The notes under the pieces were generated by a model that had not been told where the DNA came from, did not search any database, and saw nothing but the letters and a program-made list of their open reading frames with translations. Below are positions 25,396 to 33,463 of a stretch of DNA of 64,000 bases, one piece after another. Source of the DNA: DATKYQ01 sp035528415. Its GTDB lineage: Bacteria > Myxococcota > B64-G9. Location of the stretch: NCBI GenBank assembly GCA_035528415.1, contig DATKYQ010000081.1, forward strand, positions 52,388 to 116,387, given 5' to 3'. A program made the position numbers and the translations under genes. The stretch's first letter is position 1; the number at the start of each line of letters is the position of its first letter.

Positions 25396-26172
25396 ATGCC
25401 TGCTCACCTGGAAATAGAGGTTCTCGGTTGCCATGGCGGCGAGATGGCGGGTTTCTTCACGCCCAGCCTGCTGATCGACCGAAACATCATGTTGGATGCG
25501 GGTTCCTTCGGAAGCATCCTGTCGCTTCGACAACAACTCGAAATAGACCATTTTCTGATCAGTCACGCGCACTGCGATCACGTCAAGGACCTGGCTTGCT
25601 TTGCCGACCTGGTCATCGGGAGAAGAAGGGCCCCGGTCAGGGTACATGCCTCGCCCGGCGCCATGGAGGTGATCCGGGGCGATATCTTCAACAATCGCAT
25701 GTGGCCCGATTTTTTCTCCCTGCCCAGTCCCGAGCACCCCGTGTTGAAGGCTGCCGTTTTCAAGCCGGGCAAGCCGTTCAGGGTGGGACACTTGCGGGTG
25801 CGAGCTATTCCGGTCAGTCATCCGGTGGAGTCGATGGCCTTCATCATCAGGGGGCAGGGGGGGGCCTTCGTTTACACCGGCGACACCGGACCGACGGAGC
25901 GCCTGTGGAAATCGGTCAACGGGCTCAAGGATCTCAGGCTGTTGATGATCGAGTGCAAGTTTCCCAACGACATGCAGGTCATTGCCGACGCGGCCGGTCA
26001 TTTCACACCGCGTACGCTGGTCCGTGAGCTTGCCAAGGTTCGCAACGATTCGGTGCCCGTCCTTCTTTACCACCTCAAACCCGATCGTATAGAAGAGATA
26101 CTGCAGGAGATCTCGTCCCTCGCTGATTCCCGCATTCGTATCATGAAAATCGGCGAGCGGATCAGGGTGTGA
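25396..26172 (+). CDS. Class II (COG5212-type) cyclic nucleotide phosphodiesterase-like MBL hydrolase
   Basis: A 258-residue metallo-beta-lactamase-fold enzyme. It shows the metal-binding H57-A-H59-C-D61-H62, H142, D163 (TGDTGP) and H226 (YHLKP), plus family-typical IFNNRMWPDF (97-106) and IECKFPN (185-191). These match the class II/PDE1-CpdP family of 3',5'-cyclic-nucleotide phosphodiesterases rather than glyoxalases or beta-lactamases. It starts 24 bases after the CRP-like gene and is followed four bases later by folC. In context it is the likely cAMP eraser. The assignment to cAMP rests on family and neighbourhood; a related substrate is possible. Confidence 0.8.
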   Translation: MPAHLEIEVLGCHGGEMAGFFTPSLLIDRNIMLDAGSFGSILSLRQQLEIDHFLISHAHCDHVKDLACFADLVIGRRRAPVRVHASPGAMEVIRGDIFNNRMWPDFFSLPSPEHPVLKAAVFKPGKPFRVGHLRVRAIPVSHPVESMAFIIRGQGGAFVYTGDTGPTERLWKSVNGLKDLRLLMIECKFPNDMQVIADAAGHFTPRTLVRELAKVRNDSVPVLLYHLKPDRIEEILQEISSLADSRIRIMKIGERIRV

Positions 26173-26175
26173 TCG

Positions 26176-27537
26176 ATGCGCATCGAACAGGTTACAGCCT
26201 TTCTCTATTCTTTGAAGCCCAAGGGCATCCGCTTCGGGTTGGAAAACACTCGCCTCGTGCTGGACAAGCTCGCCAGGCCCCAGGATGCTTTCGAGGCCGT
26301 TCATATCGCCGGCTCCAACGGTAAGGGCTCGACGGCCGCGTTCGCCGAGTCGATGCTTTCTAGCGGCGGGGTTCGGGCGGGGCTCTACACATCTCCACAC
26401 CTCGATCATTATCGCGAGCGGTTTCGAGTGGCGGGCAGGACCGTCGCCGATACGGTCATCGAGCAGGCCATGGACGTCATGCTGGCGGACGGCCTGGATC
26501 TCGATCCAGCCGAAGTCTCCGCCTGGATCGATGAGCGCGGTCTCACAACCAAGATGGACTCGCGCAATTGGTATCACAATCGCGGCGAAGCCAGCCGCTT
26601 TTGCCGGCTGACTTTCTTCGAGTGCACTACTATCCTGGCCGCTCTGATCTTCGCTCGCCTGCACGTCGAGGTGGCGGTGATGGAGTGCGGTATGGGAGGC
26701 CGTCTCGACGCCACGAATGTTTTTTCGCCGGTGGTGGCGGCAATCGCCCCGGTTTGTCTGGAGCATACCGAATGGCTGGGAGACACGCTTGCGGCCGTTG
26801 CAGCGGAGAAGGCCGGGATCATCAAGCGGGACGTGCCGGTCGTTTGTGCCCGCCAGGAACCCCTGGCCATGGAAGTGATCGCCGCCAAGGCCTGCGAAAT
26901 AGGGGCGCCGCTCTTCGTCATGGGCGATTCCTTCGACGCCGAGGGAGAATGGTCGCAGGCCGTGTTCAGGCTCGGCCAAGAGCGCCTGGGCCCGGTTCGA
27001 TTGGGACTGGTCGGCCGGCACCAGGTGGATAACGCGGCCCTGGCGCTGGCCTGCCTGCGCTATTCGTCGCCCGTACTTTTCCCCGGTCGGGAGGCTGCTT
27101 GCGAAGGCCTGCGGAAAGCCAGATGGCCTGCACGCTTCGAAATCTTGGGCGCGGAAGGCGAGTGGATCCTCGATGGTGCTCACAACCCGGCGGGAGTGCA
27201 TGTTCTGGTAACGACTGTCACGGACATCTTTCCAGATCACAAAATGCGGGTAGTGTTCGGTGTGCTCGGCGATAAAGACGTCGAGCCGATGTTGCGCGAG
27301 ATTGAGACCGTAGCCGAGTCGATCGAACTTGTCATGCCGCCGGACGCCCGCGGACGCGATCCGGCCGGGTTGGCGTCGCTGGTTCATCGGCCGCACGCCG
27401 TCCACGAATCGGTAGGCGCCGCGCTTTCCAAACTGGCGCGGCAAAAAGGGCCGCCGGTGCTGGTAACCGGTTCGCTGACCGTCGCAGGCGAGGCCAGGAG
27501 ATGGTTGCTCGATCGCAACGGTATCGATGCCTTATGA
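26176..27537 (+). CDS. folC: Bifunctional folylpolyglutamate/dihydrofolate synthase FolC
   Basis: A 453-residue Mur-ligase-family enzyme that adds glutamate to dihydropteroate and folates. The P-loop HIAGSNGKGST is at residues 43-53, followed by LYTSPHL, the MECGMGGRLDATN motif near residue 175 and LDGAHNPAG near 335. The central part (about 105-150) is a little longer than usual. It starts four bases after the phosphodiesterase stop, so it is probably co-transcribed with the signalling genes, though a functional link is not implied. Confidence 0.95.
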   Translation: MRIEQVTAFLYSLKPKGIRFGLENTRLVLDKLARPQDAFEAVHIAGSNGKGSTAAFAESMLSSGGVRAGLYTSPHLDHYRERFRVAGRTVADTVIEQAMDVMLADGLDLDPAEVSAWIDERGLTTKMDSRNWYHNRGEASRFCRLTFFECTTILAALIFARLHVEVAVMECGMGGRLDATNVFSPVVAAIAPVCLEHTEWLGDTLAAVAAEKAGIIKRDVPVVCARQEPLAMEVIAAKACEIGAPLFVMGDSFDAEGEWSQAVFRLGQERLGPVRLGLVGRHQVDNAALALACLRYSSPVLFPGREAACEGLRKARWPARFEILGAEGEWILDGAHNPAGVHVLVTTVTDIFPDHKMRVVFGVLGDKDVEPMLREIETVAESIELVMPPDARGRDPAGLASLVHRPHAVHESVGAALSKLARQKGPPVLVTGSLTVAGEARRWLLDRNGIDAL

Positions 27538-27698
27538 TGGGTTAATTAATATTAATTATGTATAATTATGCAAAATTTATAGGTAAGAAACTTGTCCGGG
27601 GTGGGCAAGCGTGGTAGCGTTCCTGTGAGAAAGAAGCGAACGCGACAGCCACATTCCATGGTCGGGATGTGTTATTCGTTCCAGCCGGAGGTTCGAGC
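27538..27698. other. AT-rich intergenic island with perfect palindrome
   Basis: A 161-base gap before the AMIN gene. The first 40 bases are almost pure A and T in an otherwise GC-rich region and carry a perfect 16-base palindrome TAATTAAT-ATTAATTA at 27543-27558 and an 8-base palindrome ATAATTAT at 27562-27569. Likely a promoter upstream region or a site for an AT-binding nucleoid protein. Confidence 0.6.
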
Positions 27699-29165
27699 AT
27701 GTCTAATTGTAGAAGCGTGCGGGTAGGCTTGATTCTCTGTTTGCTTACTGGCGTTTGGGGCTTGCAGGTCGAGGCCGCCACGCAGAACCTGATCAACGGA
27801 GTGCGCGTAACACAGGACGGCCGGGACACGATTGTTGAGATTGCCAGTCAGCGGGCCCCGAATTTCACGACCTTCAAGCAGGACGTTCCCAGGCGAGTCA
27901 TTGTCGACGTGGCCGAATGCGGCTTGACCGGAGTTCCGGCACGCATTCGAGGAGACGGGCGGCTGGTTGCGGGTATATCCACCGCGCATTTCGGCGGGGA
28001 CCCGCACGGGATCTCGCGGGTGGTGATCGGCTTGCTCAAGGATGCCGAGTACCGGGTAACCATTCGCGGCGGTTCACTGTTCGTGCACATTTCAGAGGGG
28101 ACGGGCGGCCTGCTGGTTTCGGCCGGGGTTCCAACCGCGCTACCGAGGAAAGTCAAGCCTGCCACGGTTGCCTACAACTCGCCGTCCAATGACCCGCGGG
28201 ATTTGGCCCTGGCCGAGGAACTTGCTCCGCCGAAACCCGTAAACGCCGGTGAACCGGCCGGCGAACCGGACAACGATCCGGAGCCTACAAGCAAGAGTGT
28301 TCCTTCGGCTGACGAGGCCAGTCCGGAGATGACTATCGAGGTTCCTCCCGCGCCGGTCGTCCGAGAGCCTGAGCCAATAAAGGTGGCCATGACTTCGGAG
28401 ACGGTCGAGCCGAGCCGGGTCGAAGCGGCGCTGCCGCCGCCTGCCACGGAGGCGCCCATGGTCCCGGCCGTGACCGTGGCCCAGGAAGATGACACGGGAT
28501 CTTCTTCGCCGGCGGGCGAAGAAGGCGATGAAGTGGAGGAAGTGGAAGAAGTCGAAGAAGTGGAAGAAGTTCCGGTCGAGGTGGTAGACGAACCTGCCGG
28601 CGCGGGGGAGGCCGTCCCGCCGCCACCTCCGCCAGAGGAAGAGGCCGCCCCGCCGCCTCCTCCGGTGGAAGAGGCCGCCCCGCCGCCTCCGCCGGTGGAA
28701 GAGGCCGCCCCGCCGTCTCCCGAGGAAGAAACTGCACCTCCTCCACCTCCCGATGAAGAAGTGGCTCCGTCGCCGCCCCCGCCTCGTGAGGAAGAAGCAG
28801 TCCCGGGCGAGGAGAGGGTGGAAATCTCGTCGGCGATGAAGAACATGACCTGGGTGGGGTTCCAGCAAACTCGCGACGCCTCACGCGTCTATGTCAAGAC
28901 GAACGAGCAGGTCACATACCGGGTTACCGAAGAGAGTGACAATCTCATCGTTCTCGAACTCGAGAACACCCGTATTCCTCTCAGTAACAACAGCCGCTTT
29001 CTGGATACTCATTTCTTCGACTCGGCCGTCACCATGATCACACCGCACGAGATCGAGGGCGTCACACGCTCGGTGCGCATCGAGATTCAGTTGAAGAACC
29101 GCGTGCCGTACAAGACGGTTCAGGAAGAGAACATGGTGTATGTCAATTTCGAAAGGTCCCAGTAA
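27699..29165 (+). CDS. Exported double-AMIN-domain protein with Glu/Pro-rich linker
   Basis: A 488-residue periplasmic protein. Signal peptide about 1-27 (GLILCLLTGVWGLQVEAA). An AMIN-like domain at about 28-140, a 230-residue acidic and Pro-rich linker and a second AMIN-like domain at about 385-485 (NMTWVGFQQTRDASRVYVKT). AMIN domains bring amidases and secretins to peptidoglycan or septa. The linker contains EV/EEV repeats and three copies of VEEAAPPPPP. ATG at 27699 has CGGAGG; an in-frame start 30 bases earlier lacks one. Its last 26 bases overlap lptD. No amidase or secretin domain is attached, so it probably works as a wall-spanning adaptor. Confidence 0.85.
   Translation: MSNCRSVRVGLILCLLTGVWGLQVEAATQNLINGVRVTQDGRDTIVEIASQRAPNFTTFKQDVPRRVIVDVAECGLTGVPARIRGDGRLVAGISTAHFGGDPHGISRVVIGLLKDAEYRVTIRGGSLFVHISEGTGGLLVSAGVPTALPRKVKPATVAYNSPSNDPRDLALAEELAPPKPVNAGEPAGEPDNDPEPTSKSVPSADEASPEMTIEVPPAPVVREPEPIKVAMTSETVEPSRVEAALPPPATEAPMVPAVTVAQEDDTGSSSPAGEEGDEVEEVEEVEEVEEVPVEVVDEPAGAGEAVPPPPPPEEEAAPPPPPVEEAAPPPPPVEEAAPPSPEEETAPPPPPDEEVAPSPPPPREEEAVPGEERVEISSAMKNMTWVGFQQTRDASRVYVKTNEQVTYRVTEESDNLIVLELENTRIPLSNNSRFLDTHFFDSAVTMITPHEIEGVTRSVRIEIQLKNRVPYKTVQEENMVYVNFERSQ
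28641..28730 (+). repeat. 30-bp tandem repeat, three copies (VEEAAPPPPP units)
   Basis: In-frame 30-base units at 28641-28670, 28671-28700 and 28701-28730 in the linker of the AMIN protein, the third one diverged. Just upstream (about 28527-28575) a shorter GAAGTGGAA-type repeat encodes EEV units. Confidence 0.85.
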
Positions 29166-31629
29166 CCCGGCTGGTCCGGTCGTTGTTACTAATGCGGGCC
29201 GAGTCGGCCTGACTTCAACCTGCCTCTTGCTCGTCGTGGCAATACTATCGCCCATCCGGGTGGCGGCCGAGGAACGCCCTGGAGATCTTCGATGCCTGCG
29301 ATCGCCTCCGGGGCGCGTACGTATCGAGGCCGGAGCCCTCCAGGCTCGGACGAAAGACGGTCCGGTGTTGCTGACCGGCGGGGTAGACATTAGCGGAGAA
29401 GGTCTTACGGCCCGCGCCGACTGGTTGGAGTATTACCCCGGACAAGACAAGATCGTCATGGCCGGCTCGGTGCGGCTGGTCGAAGGTAATTCGATCCTGC
29501 TCGGCCAGCGAGTGGAACTGGATCGCCGTCTTTCACGCGCCCTGGTTCGCGGCGCTATTGTCCTTGTTAAAAAAGGTGGCCGACGGGTTCTGTCCGCCGG
29601 GGTCACAGCCAGCGAACTCATGTCCGCGGGGATCAACGTTTTCACCCTGCAAGGCGAGCGCCTGGTTCGCTCCGAGGGGCATTACGTTGTCAACGGCGCA
29701 CGCTTCACGGCCTGCGATTGCGGGTCGCAGGCTCCGTCGTGGGAAGTTCGGGCCAGCCGGGCCGACGTCGTGCCGGGCGAACGGGCCTGGTTGATATGGC
29801 CGGTACTCTACCTGAAAGGCCTGCCGGTCTTCGTGCTGCCTGCGGCCTACCTGCCGCTGAGCCGGCGCCGCACGGGTTTGCTGTTTCCACAGCTAAACTA
29901 CTCGGGCCGCGATGGGTTCGTTTTGGGCGAGTCGCTCTTCGTCACCATGGGACGCAGCGCTGACACGACCCTGTCCGTGGACTGGTTCGAGGAGCGCGGC
30001 TTCCGCGAACGTGTGGAGTTCAGAGCGCGGCCGGGATCTGCGAGTTTAGTGGAATCAAGGTTGATGTACATGTACGACGAGAAAATGGCGCAAGAAGAGT
30101 CGACTGAACGCCTGCGGCATCGCTACTCTATTGAGGTCGACGCCCGGGCGGGTCCTGCCGCGGGAACATTTATTTCCGCCTCCGTCCGTCTGTACTCGGA
30201 CAGTAACATCAATCGCGACTTCGCAAGCGAGATGGCCGGGCGGGCTGCCGACTTCGCGCCTTCGAAGCTGCTCGTGGAACGTCCGGGAGATGATGTGCGC
30301 CTTTCCTTCGACGCGACTTACCGCCAGGATCTCAGGCCCTGGGCGGCCGCTCTCTTTGCCTCCCAGGATGGAGATGCGGAAGGAAGAAAGACGCATGACA
30401 CCATCCAGCGCCTGGGGGCATTTTCTATGAGCCTGGCGCCGCTTGGGCCTTACGGCTGGCCGCTGTTGTTTTCGGCCGAGGTCGAGGGCGCCAACTTGTC
30501 GTCGATCACGGCTAGCTTCCGAGACTGGGGCCCGGATGGCACGCCCGACGCCAAGGAGCCGCGCTACGCGGATCCGCTCGGCGCCGACTACGGAGCCGAC
30601 AACGGGGCGGGTGGAGAAGCAGACGGAGTACTGGGTGTAGGCGAATTACGGCGCGCTTTCAGGTTGCTGATTGAGCCGCGTGTCAGCCTTCCGCTGCGGC
30701 TGGGTCGCTTTGCGCTGCTTACGGCCACAGCCAGCCACCGCCAGATGGCCTACCTGCCGCACGGACCCGGGACAGAAACCGTGGACCCCGACCCGTCCAC
30801 TCGCGGCCTGACCTTTGCTCAACTGTCATTGAACAGCGAGCTTTCGCGCTCCTATGGCAGCGGTGATTCACGCATCGGGCACGTGCTGTCGCCATGGGTT
30901 CGCCTGCTGGGCGCCTGGCGAGGGCTCGAATCGAGCGGGCCGCTCGTCTATCTCGATTCGAAAGATCGCCTGATGGCGGACGCGCAACAACTCCTTTTCG
31001 GCCTGGACAACGCATTTTACAGACAGCTCGCGAAGCAGGGCTTCAGCCGCTGGCTGTGGTTTTCGCTCATGCAGGGAGTCGACCTGGAAAGGGGTAAACT
31101 TTCACAACTGGCCACCGAGGTGAGCTTCACACTGAAACCGCTGACGGGCGACGCGCAACTCTCCTATGACTGGAACGAAAACAAGCTGGCCGAAGCCGAC
31201 GCCGGCGTGAGCTTCACGGACCGGCGCGGCGACCGGGTAAAGGTTTCTTACCTGTACCTGCCTTCGGTGCGCGATTCCTCAGGGCGTCCCTTGCCGCTTG
31301 GCGAGCGCACACAGCGCGAGGAAGGGTTGTTGTTCGGGGCGCCGGGCGAGTACTACCGCGCGCTGGGGGAGAGCCTGCACGTGATCGAGGCGACTGCCAC
31401 GGCGGAGTTGGCTTGGGGTCTGGCGATCAGCATGGGCGGGAGTCTCGACCTGCGGGAGACGGAGCTGGCCTGGTACGGCGGCGGTATCAGCTACCAGTCG
31501 AATTGCCATTGTTGGGGATTCTCGTTGACGGCACGCATGCTGCGCGGCCAGGATTTCCCGGACATTTTTTTCCTGCTGGACCTGGCCTACCTCGGCGCAG
31601 CCGGTGTGGGAAACAATACGCGATTTTGA
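29140..31629 (+). CDS. lptD: LPS-assembly outer-membrane protein LptD
   Basis: An 829-residue precursor with signal peptide to about residue 43. Residues 50-190 are the OstA/LptA-like jellyroll (RIEAGALQARTKDGPVLLTGGVDISGEGL split over strands), the conserved CDCGSQAPSWEVRA block lies near residue 190, then YLKGLPVFVLPAAYLPL and RRTGLLFP lead into the beta-barrel to the C-terminus. Cys pairs near 192 and in the C-terminal SNCHCWGF resemble the interdomain disulfides of E. coli LptD. It inserts LPS into the outer leaflet together with LptE, which is not in the window. ATG at 29140 lies inside the end of the AMIN gene, suggesting coupling. Convergent with a tetR gene four bases away. Confidence 0.93.
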   Translation: MSISKGPSNPAGPVVVTNAGRVGLTSTCLLLVVAILSPIRVAAEERPGDLRCLRSPPGRVRIEAGALQARTKDGPVLLTGGVDISGEGLTARADWLEYYPGQDKIVMAGSVRLVEGNSILLGQRVELDRRLSRALVRGAIVLVKKGGRRVLSAGVTASELMSAGINVFTLQGERLVRSEGHYVVNGARFTACDCGSQAPSWEVRASRADVVPGERAWLIWPVLYLKGLPVFVLPAAYLPLSRRRTGLLFPQLNYSGRDGFVLGESLFVTMGRSADTTLSVDWFEERGFRERVEFRARPGSASLVESRLMYMYDEKMAQEESTERLRHRYSIEVDARAGPAAGTFISASVRLYSDSNINRDFASEMAGRAADFAPSKLLVERPGDDVRLSFDATYRQDLRPWAAALFASQDGDAEGRKTHDTIQRLGAFSMSLAPLGPYGWPLLFSAEVEGANLSSITASFRDWGPDGTPDAKEPRYADPLGADYGADNGAGGEADGVLGVGELRRAFRLLIEPRVSLPLRLGRFALLTATASHRQMAYLPHGPGTETVDPDPSTRGLTFAQLSLNSELSRSYGSGDSRIGHVLSPWVRLLGAWRGLESSGPLVYLDSKDRLMADAQQLLFGLDNAFYRQLAKQGFSRWLWFSLMQGVDLERGKLSQLATEVSFTLKPLTGDAQLSYDWNENKLAEADAGVSFTDRRGDRVKVSYLYLPSVRDSSGRPLPLGERTQREEGLLFGAPGEYYRALGESLHVIEATATAELAWGLAISMGGSLDLRETELAWYGGGISYQSNCHCWGFSLTARMLRGQDFPDIFFLLDLAYLGAAGVGNNTRF

Positions 31630-31633
31630 GTGT

Positions 31634-32257
31634 TCAGCCTTTCCGGCGGATGCCGTCGAGGAACATCTTGACCAGGCTCGATTTAAACGCTTCGAAATCG
31701 TCCGCGCCGGGGGTGAGGGTGTTCAACAGGTATCCGGTCAGGACGAGTTCAAGTGCACCGAAGAAACAGTAGGCCATGAACTTGGGGTCGAGACCGGGCT
31801 GGATTTCGCCCGTTTTCTGGTGATCTTCCAGGATCTCGGTCAAGCGGTTGAAGACCCTCTCGTAGACCTCGATCTGGGACTTTTTCAAGAACTTCGAGGA
31901 TCGTGCGATCTCGATCACCATTACCTGGATGATCTCCGGTGCAAGCCGATATGCATCGCAGATGAACGAAACTATTGCCAGAAGCCTTTCCTCGAGGCTT
32001 TCGGACTGTTCGACGGTGGTGTCGATTACCTTGCTAAGAAGCCCCCAGTTCTCGTCGAAGATCGAGTTGAGGATCTCTTCCTTGTTCTCGAAGTAGTGAT
32101 AGACTAACCCATAGGCCACCTCGGCCTCGGCCGCGATGTCCGATATTCGGCAGCGGGCAAAGCCCTTCCTGGCAAAAACGGTGACCGCCGCCTTCATGAT
32201 CTTGCGTCTCTTTTCCTGGGTTGATCTCTTTCGGTTTATGGTAGGGTTTCTGGCCAT
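31634..32257 (-). CDS. TetR-family transcriptional regulator
   Basis: A 207-residue regulator. The helix-turn-helix is at about 15-60 (KIMKAAVTVFARKGF...ISDIAAEAEVAYGLVYHYFENKEEIL), followed by an all-helical ligand domain. I placed the start at ATG 32257; an in-frame upstream ATG at 32302 would extend into the predicted operator and -10. An inverted repeat at 32277-32292 sits over the likely transcription start, which suggests autoregulation. Divergent from the small barrel gene at 32444. Confidence 0.9.
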   Translation of the reverse strand: MARNPTINRKRSTQEKRRKIMKAAVTVFARKGFARCRISDIAAEAEVAYGLVYHYFENKEEILNSIFDENWGLLSKVIDTTVEQSESLEERLLAIVSFICDAYRLAPEIIQVMVIEIARSSKFLKKSQIEVYERVFNRLTEILEDHQKTGEIQPGLDPKFMAYCFFGALELVLTGYLLNTLTPGADDFEAFKSSLVKMFLDGIRRKG

Positions 32258-32276
32258 CTGCAGGTTACCTGGAAGG

Positions 32277-32292
32277 TTGACGTCCGTGTCAA
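32277..32292. promoter_or_regulatory. Inverted repeat, candidate TetR operator
   Basis: TTGAC-GTCCGT-GTCAA, perfect five-base arms around six bases, 20 bases upstream of the tetR start and just downstream of its -10 box. Confidence 0.4.
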
Positions 32293-32299
32293 AGAGTGG

Positions 32300-32329
32300 C
32301 ATTTAGCTCCAGGCGACGCAGGCTGTCAA
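32300..32329 (-). promoter_or_regulatory. Promoter of the first tetR gene
   Basis: Minus strand TTGACA (32329-32324), 18-base spacer, TAAATG (32305-32300) preceded by GC. Confidence 0.55.
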
Positions 32330-32443
32330 GCGAAAACGGCCTGACCTCGAGTAAATTTATTTTTATCCGGGACGTCTAGCTGATAGAAGTATGGACGATA
32401 AGATTTTCTACAAGAGACAACGAACGAAAAAGGAGGAGTTCTC

Positions 32444-32953
32444 ATGAAACGCTTTTTCTTGGCTATCCTGGTGCTTGCCTGGATGGGTTTCCCGGGCGCG
32501 GTGTCGGCGGCATCCTCGGACGGGAGTTCGGTGGGACTGGGAGTGTCTTTCGGCACGGCCCTGCCCCAGCACAAGACCGACAAAGTTCAGTTCGACGACT
32601 GGGATGCAAGTTTTGCCTGGGGTTTCTACGTCAACATTCCCGTTGTGTGGACCTTTCACATAACGCCCTCGGCGGAACTCTACCAGTTAGACAAGATGAA
32701 CGCGACCGATGTCAACATCGCCTTCAAGTTCATCATTCCGGCGTGGGTATTGAATCTCTATTTCGGAGTGGCTCCGGGAGTGACCACCGTGGCGGACAAG
32801 CACCTCTTCAACGTGGGCGGCGTGGTCGGGGTGGCCTTCAACCTGTTTTCCAACCTGGATATGTTCGTGGATGCCAAATACAAGATTTTGATCGAGGGAG
32901 ATTCGAACATCAGGGTCTTGCACGCCAATGCGGGAGTTCTGTGGCACTTTTGA
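32444..32953 (+). CDS. Small outer-membrane beta-barrel protein
   Basis: A 169-residue protein with clear signal peptide (about 1-23, cleavage after VSA-A) and alternating amphipathic strands ending in NAGVLWHF, a typical barrel-closing C-terminal Phe. The start has AGGAGGAG eight bases upstream. Divergent from a TetR gene, so it may be a TetR target. No named family recognised. Confidence 0.82.
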   Translation: MKRFFLAILVLAWMGFPGAVSAASSDGSSVGLGVSFGTALPQHKTDKVQFDDWDASFAWGFYVNIPVVWTFHITPSAELYQLDKMNATDVNIAFKFIIPAWVLNLYFGVAPGVTTVADKHLFNVGGVVGVAFNLFSNLDMFVDAKYKILIEGDSNIRVLHANAGVLWHF

Positions 32954-33018
32954 TCTCCTCTGAGAGAAATATGTATTGTTATTTCAATAGATTATGTCTT
33001 CATCCGCCAGTTGACCGA

Positions 33019-33047
33019 TTGATCAATTCCGTAACCGGGAGTATAAA
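33019..33047 (+). promoter_or_regulatory. Promoter of the Flp pilin gene
   Basis: TTGATC (33019-33024), 17-base spacer, TATAAA (33042-33047), giving a leader of about 55 bases before the ATG. Confidence 0.65.
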
Positions 33048-33108
33048 TGTATCATGGTGCTGAGTGAAGAGCTTGTTCAATTCAAATAGAAATCGAAAGG
33101 AGACAGTC

Positions 33109-33363
33109 ATGTTGAGCAAACTGAGAGGACGCAAAGGTCAGGGTATGACCGAGTACATCATCATCGTGGCGTTGATCGCCATCGCGGCCATCGGCGTCGT
33201 CGGCCTGTTCGGCGACAACATCCGCGCCCTGTTCTCCACGTCGGCCAACGCGCTGGCCGGTAACGAGAAGAGCGACGTGGACACCAACGAGGCCGGCAAG
33301 AAGATGTACCAGCACAAGTCCCTCAAGAAGTTCGCTAAGGACAACACGCCGACCGGTGCGTAA
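33109..33363 (+). CDS. flp: Flp/Fap-type IVb prepilin
   Basis: An 84-residue class IVb prepilin. The leader MLSKLRGRKG is followed by QGMTEYIIIVALIAIAAIGV; cleavage after Gly10 would put Glu at position 5 of the mature pilin, as needed for assembly. The hydrophobic helix continues to about residue 35. The mature protein is about 74 residues, somewhat longer than many Flp pilins, with a charged tail. ATG 33109 has AAAGGAG upstream, which rules out an in-frame ATG 45 bases earlier. A strong terminator follows, allowing high pilin expression apart from the assembly genes. Confidence 0.93.
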   Translation: MLSKLRGRKGQGMTEYIIIVALIAIAAIGVVGLFGDNIRALFSTSANALAGNEKSDVDTNEAGKKMYQHKSLKKFAKDNTPTGA

Positions 33364-33385
33364 GGAAAGCGCCCCAGGCGCTGGA

Positions 33386-33414
33386 AAAGCAGCCCGACGA
33401 GGGCTGCTTTTTTT
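33386..33414 (+). terminator. Intrinsic terminator after flp
   Basis: Stem AAAGCAGCCC / GGGCTGCTTT around GACGA, followed by a run of Ts (33108 downstream series ends at 33414). A smaller hairpin AGCGCC-CCA-GGCGCT lies just before it at 33368-33382. Confidence 0.9.
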
Positions 33415-33425
33415 ATACCATGTGC

Positions 33426-33454
33426 TTGCCAATCGCCGCGGTCCGATATAGGAT
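33426..33454 (+). promoter_or_regulatory. Promoter of the prepilin peptidase gene, near-leaderless
   Basis: TTGCCA (33426-33431), 17-base spacer, TAGGAT (33449-33454). The -10 ends nine bases before the ATG at 33464 and no ribosome-binding site is visible. Confidence 0.45.
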
Positions 33455-33463
33455 TCCGCTGCA

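Noticed and set aside
25396..26172. RNase Z or glyoxalase II for the MBL-fold protein
   Set aside because: The IFNNRMWPDF, IECKFPN and YHLKP motifs fit the class II cyclic nucleotide phosphodiesterase family better, as does the neighbourhood.
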